Positions 57,398 through 64,000 of a stretch of DNA of 64,000 nt are shown here, piece by piece. The notes below the pieces were generated by a model that ran no database searches, was not told where the DNA came from, and saw only the letters and a list, made by a program, of their open reading frames with translations. The stretch comes from Paraphysomonas bandaiensis (Eukaryota > Chrysophyceae). The stretch spans positions 62,001 to 126,000 of the forward strand of contig CBFFRP010000074.1 of assembly GCA_965644295.1 (NCBI GenBank). Reading direction: 5' to 3'. Position numbers and translations under genes: made by a program. Positions within the stretch are counted from its first letter, which is position 1; each line of letters begins with the position of its first letter.

Positions 57398-58140
57398 ATG
57401 TACTACAGTTCTCTACAGCAGTATACAGGAATCTTTAAATAATGGAGATAGAGTCCAGTGAAGTTCGGAAGTGTAGTATGAAGTGAGATTGCTTGGTGAA
57501 GTTGGATTATGTGACATGCGGGCAGTGTGTGTTGCCTGTACAGCAGTTGAAATTTCAGATATGTCCACTTTTGTATGACAAAAAATGACCCTTTTTGTAC
57601 AAAAAATTATAAAAATACACAGAGAGCTGCTGGATATCAGACATAGCTAAGAACTACCACCATATCGTAAATCCTCTGTAGCAGTATACCCGTATAATAC
57701 TGCTGTATTATTATGCGGAAGATGCCGTTGCGAAAAAAGTGACTATTCGTACAACGTAGTGGCATGAAAGCCCATTTTTATAAAGAAATCATAACTTTTA
57801 GGCGTTCCTCCTACTATTGGCCATATTTATGTAAATTCGGTCACCATAACGAGAGCGGTCACCATATATTGCTGTAGTCCCATATGTCGTCAGGTGCGTA
57901 TCATGATACTGTATGTAATGTGTCGTTATCAGGACATGTACACGTATGTGTATGTATGGACAGCACCCATTGCTTCAATACAAGTACACATACCTCACCT
58001 CGAGAGTGAAGGAGGAGTTGCAACAGATCATAGTCATACTCATACATGTCTGTAGTGTATAGAGGTACATGTATGTCACTTTCATCATCATAAACACTAT
58101 CCGGATACTTGACTGTAGTTGAGTGTATTCAGGTCCACGT
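57398..58140. other. Intergenic region between divergent genes
   Basis: Promoter space for the ZCCHC17-like gene and CFAP96. No ORF of interest or RNA gene found. Confidence 0.5.
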
Positions 58141-59194
58141 ATGTCCACTTATCTCGGATTATTTTCATCAACAACACCTAACTGTGTGGGAGATCCTTAT
58201 CAAGATCCTGTTGACTCTTCTCGTCATACTGCTAAAGGACAACCTGGATTTGTAACTGGTAAAGGGATACCTGATAAGTACCATCGGCTATACGAGGGAG
58301 AGAAGTATAAGAATCCAAGTGATATGTATGCAGCCCGTAGAATGGAAGGAAAGCGCCGTTTTCTTACGCCTAATGGGTTTCGACCATCATCAGGACGGAT
58401 TCATCCACAGCCTGTGAAACATATTCCGGAGAGACTGGAAGAATCACAGCGAAAGCGGAAACCGGTTCACGAGACTATGCCAAGGCAAATATATACATCT
58501 CCTTCAAGAAAAGGATGTGGAGGTGCTGTCTACACTCCCACGCCGAAACTATGTTTTACGGATATTGAGTATGTTCCTAGTGAGTATGATGCCTTTAAAA
58601 AGAAGGAAGCGGTATGATAATTGAGCAACCACAAATTAAGATTTATTCTGTCATACCCTAGGCTATGCATAAAGAGAGGCAAAGCAAGATTCCAGTCCCT
58701 TTTACTGTTAGTCGAGTCAACTCGGTATGTGCGCGATAATCCCTGTCATATTTCGAATCATACTTTCGTTCACTTTAGACAAGGGGCTTGTTACCTGATT
58801 CTTTTTCAATATCTCCGGTTTCTCGCCCACAGTCCGCATCTCTGTCAAGACCTCAGTCTAAGACGAGTGTGCATACTGTGCCTGTGTTTCGACCGTCCAG
58901 TGCCACACCAGCATCACATCATCCCATATACGTACCCGACCCCTATGACGAGAGAAGGATTAGAGCAGCAGTTAACCCAAATAGAACTCTTCCACACTCT
59001 CTCCAACAAAACAAGTATGTCCTTTAGTGAGCACTCATACTATGCTTACTCAATAACTACGGCTTTGATATAGGATGTGCGATGATTTGATAAATAGAAG
59101 ACCGTGGTCACCTACTGGAGGGCAGAAGACAATGGTAACAACGTCAATCGCACTCTCGCGGAAAAGTCTACTATCACGGAAATTATGGTCTTAG
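58141..59194 (+). CDS. CFAP96: Cilia- and flagella-associated protein 96 (C4orf47 family)
   Basis: Exons 58141..58611, 58662..58724, 58779..59014 and 59074..59194 give 296 residues (human protein about 309). The start is ATG 58141; the frame opens 18 bp earlier without ATG. Family blocks: an MSTYLGLFSS start, AKGQPGFVTGKGIPDKYHRL, YEGEKYKNP with its F/Y-EGE, and a second set after residue 110 (YTSPSRKGCGGAVYTP) matching the family's NPGKKGTGYGY. EYDAFKKKEAAMHKERQSKI is restored across the first splice, and YVPDPYDERRIRA lies in exon 3. The protein is associated with ciliary/centrosomal microtubules, so the organism makes flagella. A short final exon (after a GTATGT donor at 59015) is more likely than stopping at the tag at 59022. 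Confidence 0.85.
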
Positions 59195-60280
59195 TATTGT
59201 GTCTGATGAACTATGTAACAGAGAGCTATATAGCTGAATTTTTGATATTCCTGTTGTAAATTTCTCCGTGTTACAACTTATTTATATTTCATTTTTGAAT
59301 ATGCAATATACGAAAAGATATTACACGAACTCAACCATAAGAGTGTATGCTGTTGGTACACATCCTGCGTTGTCGGTTGCACTCCAATGAAATTACTTAG
59401 CTAATGACTTTTCAATTTTTGAAGGATGTTGGTTTTGCAGTTAGCTCTTAGTATGACTACAATTGAAAAATGCCTAAATTTAGTGACAGGAATTGCGAAA
59501 TAACTAAACAGTTATATCACTCTTTTCGAATTTTACCTCTAGTATTTTTCCGCTCTACACATAATTAGGACGTCAGGTTGATGAAAATAGATGTTGGGAC
59601 ACTTCCACGTAACCTGATCTAAAGACAAAACATAACCAAGTTTTTGACTGAATTGAATACACACCACCACAGTATTGTATTAAGAAATGTCTTTATAATT
59701 TAGACTTACGTAATTCACTTACAACTGGCTATATATGTTCACCAGTAACCCTCCCTCACATCATTATATCCTTACATCTTATATCCCAAGTACTTGTCGT
59801 TACATACGACACTTTGTAATATTATACTCTACAATAAGTACTGCTCTTTCAAATTCAGCACTTATACTCTTCACTTATATACTATATAGTAGTATAGTAG
59901 TGAGGTAATAATCAGATAAGCAATAAGCACTAAAGTAAACGGTAGCTGGGTAGCGAGTTCACTCTATCTTCTATCATAATCCTCGAGTATATTATATGTG
60001 ATAGATGTGCTGTACCGAATGGTTGAGATTACTGTGCTATTCCAAGCACCAATATATTGCAGTAATTTTACAACAGTATATTATGATAATATAGAATAAA
60101 GGCAATTAATAACTAATACGTGCGAATTCAATCCAACACATTACAACTTCAAGTAAGCTCGACACTCGCTCGTTCAGCTACTTCTACGGCGTAGCTATCT
60201 CTTACACTTATGCTACAGAGATTACTTGTATATGCGAATATACCAGCAAACAAATAAAAAAGAAACACAATCATGAAGTT
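59195..60280. other. Convergent intergenic spacer of 1.1 kb
   Basis: No gene, RNA or repeat partner recognised. AT-rich. Confidence 0.5.
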
Positions 60281-61450
60281 TTACTTAGCCCAGCATACTT
60301 TCTTTCGGGCACAAAAAAAAAGTAATTTGATAGTAAGTAATAAAAGTAAGAACAAAATACAGTACTGCACATTCAAATAAGGAAGCGTGGACTCATAATG
60401 CATTATTGTAGTGTGAGGCCTAATGGAAATTCCAACATCAGGTAACTGGGGTAATTCACCCCCAGTGAAAGTACTAATATCTACAGAGAGTAGTCCTCTC
60501 CGGGAAGAAGACTGGAATACGTCTTTTCGCTTTACATACCTCGTACGTGCCATACCCTTCAAACTTGAGCGTTTATACCCTTCCATTTCATGGGGAATTT
60601 CTCCTCCCCCATTTCTGCTGGCAATTGCGGCGGTGATGCTGTGCATCTTCCAAAACATACGTATATTCGACGTCAGCTCGTCTGCCTCTGTTGTGACACT
60701 GTCCCAGAGACATAGTGGTAATGAAGGCACATTCGCAGCTTTAGTAAGAGACATGATCACAGTATTGTACACTCTATAGCTCCAATGCAGCTTGCTTATA
60801 GCTTTGGACATCCGATTCATTTTAATAAGCTTCTCCACTGGAATTAGTGCATCACTCACAAATTTTTCTTTGTGGAGACAGCTGATAATGTCGAAAGGGT
60901 GGAGAACATCAGGACTATCCCATAAATTAGGGTGACATATGGGAGAATTAGAGTGTGCGGCAGCACGACGTGTTGACCATATCTTAGGATCGCGAAGTGT
61001 AAGAAGAACTGCCAAATCCGGAGCAAAATGTAGAATATCGGGAAGTATTTCACCGACAGGAAAATCACTCGCAAATTCGCGAGTCAAAAGTAATTCTGTA
61101 AGAGCTACAGGATAACTATTCAGAATATCAGCACTGAGACATTTCTCTGCTGTTGCACTGGTACATACAACCACAGCTACTGTCCATTGCACCATAGCAG
61201 TATGAGTCTCATCAGCATTGCATACTAAAGCATAATGTAATGAACTAGTATTAAAATGAGTACATATAATAGAATTTATTGTACGTGTCCCTGTAGTGCC
61301 TTGACCTGCATTAACAGACTTTAGCTTAACGGATGCTTGGCTTAATCCAGGAAGAGTCAGACCATATCGAGGTAAGCGAAGAGCATTCAATGATGATACC
61401 AAATACTTGTCTATATCTTGTTTAATTGCACTAGAACAGTTGCTTTGCAT
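60281..61450 (-). CDS. Sulfotransferase-like protein with a C-terminal membrane anchor
   Basis: Single exon, 389 residues from ATG 61450. The stretch SVNAGQGTTGTRTINSI (about residues 45-61) resembles a PAPS-binding loop. AILPD-type sequence then LAVLLTLRDPKIWSTRRAAA (about 150-170) resembles the 3'-phosphate motif, R-D-P-x-x-W-x-x-S/T. The middle contains paired cysteines and CHPNLWDSPDVLHPFD. Residues about 363-381 (CILFLLLLLTIKLLFFC) form a membrane helix 8 residues from the end, so topology may be tail-anchored. The absence of a signal peptide makes a lumenal catalytic domain uncertain, which is unusual for a carbohydrate sulfotransferase. Acceptor unknown; the family call rests on the two motifs. 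Confidence 0.55.
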   Translation of the reverse strand: MQSNCSSAIKQDIDKYLVSSLNALRLPRYGLTLPGLSQASVKLKSVNAGQGTTGTRTINSIICTHFNTSSLHYALVCNADETHTAMVQWTVAVVVCTSATAEKCLSADILNSYPVALTELLLTREFASDFPVGEILPDILHFAPDLAVLLTLRDPKIWSTRRAAAHSNSPICHPNLWDSPDVLHPFDIISCLHKEKFVSDALIPVEKLIKMNRMSKAISKLHWSYRVYNTVIMSLTKAANVPSLPLCLWDSVTTEADELTSNIRMFWKMHSITAAIASRNGGGEIPHEMEGYKRSSLKGMARTRYVKRKDVFQSSSRRGLLSVDISTFTGGELPQLPDVGISIRPHTTIMHYESTLPYLNVQYCILFLLLLLTIKLLFFCARKKVCWAK

Positions 61451-62560
61451 ATTTCAATATGGTTTCATTGTACGGACATGCAACTCAGTCATTAACTGAC
61501 CTTCCAAACCGTGAATATCATGCATAACAATACAGCAGAGGTACAGCAGTACATGTATAGAGATGTACTGCTGTACTCGTTATGCACCAAGATGCTGTAT
61601 AGATCTGTACATGTCAGATGTACTGATAGACTGGTACAGCAGTACATATAGGCTGCTCAAGACACACATGCAATGTACCACTGTACCACTGTTCCTGTAT
61701 ATACCGTGCGTATACAGCAGTACTGTGGATGTCGCCCTTATCTATGCATCTAAACTCTGTACATAAACTGTCCACAGATATACACTATATATATATAGCA
61801 GTGTTGAATCAATATAGAGACAACGAAACAAGATATTGACTGGAAATGTAATTGATAACAATATTTTAAGCTAAGGTTACTGCTCGTGTTGCATTTGGTG
61901 CTACTATAACAGTTGTAGAAGGTGGACTAATTTGACGAGATCAGCAATTTGAATCCCCTCATTTGACACCATGCATTCGTGTGGAAGATAGTCCTTATCT
62001 AAAAGATATTATCCGCATATCCGGTTGACTTCATGCAGCCCAGACGGCAGTAGTAAACTCGGTGTTTTTTGTTTGATGTGAATTCCAATATGCGACTTTA
62101 GCACCTCTGTTTACTACTAAGTACATTTCATTGAAGCAAGGTATTCAAGCGTTACAAGTAACATTTTTTCTAATGAAGAGTCGTCTAACCTCCTGTAAAT
62201 ATACTCGCGGGAGAATACTACTAGCCATTGTGCTGGTACACAAATTTTGTAAATTTTGTACCCACCATGCAGGGTTGAATCGAGTTGCAACCATCTTTAA
62301 TCCTTCCTAATATGAGCAGTACGAAAGTGTTGAGGGTTACGGCCACATTGCAAGTATGTGATTATAAGTTAAGCTTCCATGAAGTTGTAACTATATAATA
62401 GCTTCTGTATTGCAATCATAGAAAAATACCAAACACAATTCAGAGTCCAATGTAGAATCACTCCAATATGAATATGTAATGGTTGAATTGCTACTACGAC
62501 TCTATTCTGCCTGGGACAATGTACAGTAGTAGCTGGTAGCCCACGACTTCCCATCATCAT
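61451..62560. other. Intergenic region with a degenerate open stretch
   Basis: From 61873 to 62310 one plus-strand frame of 146 codons has three TGA codons (61933, 62026, 62074) and no TAA or TAG before the final TAA. It could be a decayed gene; I do not recognise the product. The 61500-61760 part is rich in GTACTGCTGTAC-like palindromes. Nothing else seen. Confidence 0.35.
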
Positions 62561-62810
62561 GTTAATTAGCTATAGGCGTGTAAGGGTCAGAACTCATGTA
62601 GCAAAACAATATTACTAACTATTGCTTAACTCTGATATCCTACTATTTGGCAGATGTCAGGTATATTTGGCAGATGTTTTCTTTGAGTGATTGAGCGAAA
62701 GTAGTTGCACCTTCGTGTTTGCGGTGACGCACAAGCAGCTTTCGTGGAGTAATATAGTAGGATATCAGAGTTAAGCACTGATTCTTAAGGCCTATTGCTA
62801 ATAATAAGAC
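62561..62810. mobile_element. MITE family B, copy 3 (palindromic)
   Basis: 250 bp with inverted ends: left TAGCTATAGGCGTGTAAGGG, right (reverse complement) TAGCAATAGGCCTTAAGAAT. An inner inverted pair (CTTAACTCTGATATCCTACTA at 62630, TAGTAGGATATCAGAGTTAAG at 62756) adds to the fold-back. The right half, reverse-complemented, matches the left of copy 1 at 7972-8150. No coding capacity. The target duplication is not clear. Confidence 0.75.
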
Positions 62811-63221
62811 ATTGACTACTACATCGATTAAGAAGCCTCTGGCCCTCGGAACGATATGGGTATATCAAGCAAAAATCTTGTACCACATTGTGTGGACGGT
62901 TTCTACAAAACTAGTTTCTTGTATCGAACGTACAATAGTACAGCGACTCGAGGATCTATCTTTCGAGGCTATTAAAAATAAATCCATAGAAACTGGTGTG
63001 TAGTGTGTAATATTCGAGCGAGAAAGCTATAATGGTTTATAAAATACGGTAGGTTTATAAAAACATAGGATTCTAACTACGTTATTTTATTGTTTCGTGA
63101 TAGATAACTGCTTGCCACTTCAAAGCTTATTATTTTTCGCCTTTGTTACATTATGTAGCCAGCAAGGACAATAAAACTCTATATACATGTATTACAATAA
63201 TAAATCACATGGGTTGTCCCG
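62811..63221. other. Intergenic spacer
   Basis: Between the MITE and the 3' end of the armadillo-repeat gene; no gene recognised. Confidence 0.45.
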
Positions 63222-64000
63222 CTATATTGTTGTGGAACACATTTGTGCCTGCAACAGCTCCTTCGTCACTCCGACTTCTTCAAGTTGTAATTTCACATCA
63301 TAACTACACCTCATCATGTTGTTCAGGCAACATGCAGCTGCCATCCTGCAAACGGGCAGGTCACGTTTAAGTACCCCCACAATAGAGCACAAACCGCCAG
63401 CCGTAACTACCAGCAGTGCAATATCCCGTTCTGTTTTCACCATATGCCCGAGGGTACAGAGTGCTGCTTCACAGCAGCAGTCACTATTACTTTCAACTAA
63501 TTTTATGAGTGGATCTATAGCATCTCTCAAAGCAATGTTCGAACCACAGTAACTAACCAAACTATTTAATACCCACGCCGCCTCGGCCTTGCACTTTTCA
63601 GATCCACGCTTCAGCAGTTCGATAAGTACTTCAATTCCACCACAATCAACAATATGCATAATACTCAGACTGTGATACCAAGTCAGGCATCGCAGTGCAC
63701 TCACTGCTCTTTCTGCCGTGCTCTGACCAGCGGACAGCATATCAACCAGGGGGGCTGTGGCATCAGACTTCACAATCGCACTACGACTGAAATCATCGTA
63801 TGCCAAGATCCTAACCAGATCTGCGGCATCCTCACGTATATTTAATGCACAGCAGTGATTGCGTAAAATATCTACCACAACCTCAAGCACCCCTTCATCC
63901 TCTACCACGGATCGCTTAAGAGCAGTTGTACAGCCAACGCAGAGAAGGTAAAGTGGGCGGAGAGCGGACGGCCTGTTCCTATCTCCTACACGAAGGAGGT
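63222..64000 (-). CDS. Armadillo-repeat protein, 3' part, cut by the right edge
   Basis: The frame is open from the right edge to a stop at 63222 (about 258 residues seen). It contains successive armadillo-type helical repeats of about 42 residues, for example SDATAPLVDMLSAGQSTAER, CGGIEVLIELLKRGSEKCKA then EAAWVLNSLV, and AGGLCSIVGVLKRDLPVCRM then AAACCLNNM. These show the usual G-x-x-x-L-x-x-L-L and A-x-x-A-L-x-N-L spacing. It is likely an importin-alpha/ARM-like or vacuolar-8-like interaction scaffold; the specific family cannot be told. No intron is needed in the visible part. Confidence 0.8.
   Translation of the reverse strand, partial: LLRVGDRNRPSALRPLYLLCVGCTTALKRSVVEDEGVLEVVVDILRNHCCALNIREDAADLVRILAYDDFSRSAIVKSDATAPLVDMLSAGQSTAERAVSALRCLTWYHSLSIMHIVDCGGIEVLIELLKRGSEKCKAEAAWVLNSLVSYCGSNIALRDAIDPLIKLVESNSDCCCEAALCTLGHMVKTERDIALLVVTAGGLCSIVGVLKRDLPVCRMAAACCLNNMMRCSYDVKLQLEEVGVTKELLQAQMCSTTI

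Noticed and set aside
1-64000. Viral genes, retrotransposon polymerases, rRNA or tRNA genes, CRISPR arrays
   Set aside because: I looked for reverse transcriptase, integrase, capsid-like and RNA-gene motifs on both strands and found none I could support.

Overview
The window is eukaryotic nuclear DNA with compact, intron-bearing genes on both strands. Introns are short (roughly 50-230 bp, almost all GT-AG), and spacers are AT-rich. A stramenopile, probably an ochrophyte alga or close flagellate relative, fits best. The main reason is a giant receptor that joins plant-type leucine-rich repeats to about 980 residues of tetrapeptide PT/PS repeats, an architecture typical of stramenopile surface proteins. 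A membrane hybrid histidine kinase, an MLO protein and an animal-type phosphomevalonate kinase also fit. A ciliary protein (CFAP96 type) indicates a flagellated stage. No plastid-specific gene is seen, so photosynthesis cannot be judged. The lineage call is inference.

Layout. 0-8 kb: a J-domain protein (cut by the left edge), PRA1 family, phosphomevalonate kinase, a Golgi-type sulfotransferase, and choline/ethanolamine kinase. 9-28 kb: a run of signalling genes. These are a FYVE/PH/PDK1-type-PH scaffold, a probably myristoylated EF-hand protein, a hybrid histidine kinase, an MLO channel-like protein with two C-terminal EF-hands, and an unrecognised 481-residue protein. 29.3-41.2 kb: one 12-exon gene for a 3761-residue receptor (LRR, PT repeats, REJ-like, EGF-like, GPS-like, multi-pass membrane). 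43-50 kb: quiescin sulfhydryl oxidase (QSOX), a CK2-alpha-like kinase with a predicted signal peptide, a mitochondrial DNL zinc-finger protein, and a coiled-coil protein with a C1q-like end. 50-52 kb: mobile DNA, including a complete non-autonomous hAT element with a perfect 8-bp target duplication. 52-59 kb: RRP9 (U3 snoRNP), a ZCCHC17-type S1/CCHC/RS protein, and CFAP96. 60-64 kb: a tail-anchored sulfotransferase-like protein, a palindromic MITE, and an armadillo-repeat protein cut by the right edge.

Splicing was resolved by hand for twelve genes plus the J-domain fragment. In each complete model the exon lengths sum to a multiple of three, and conserved motifs broken in the raw frames (HPD, WCGHC, HRD, the QSOX CxxC context, the receiver MDG) are restored across the junctions. 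This is the main support for those models.

How the genes may work together. The secretory set (QSOX, two sulfotransferases, the signal-peptide kinase, the giant receptor) suggests investment in modified surface glycoproteins. The calcium and phosphoinositide set (MLO-EF, the EF-hand protein, FYVE/PH) suggests membrane signalling. RRP9 and ZCCHC17 are ribosome-biogenesis genes. Their adjacency is not evidence of co-regulation. The most notable observations are the MLO/EF-hand fusion, the giant receptor and the intact hAT footprint.
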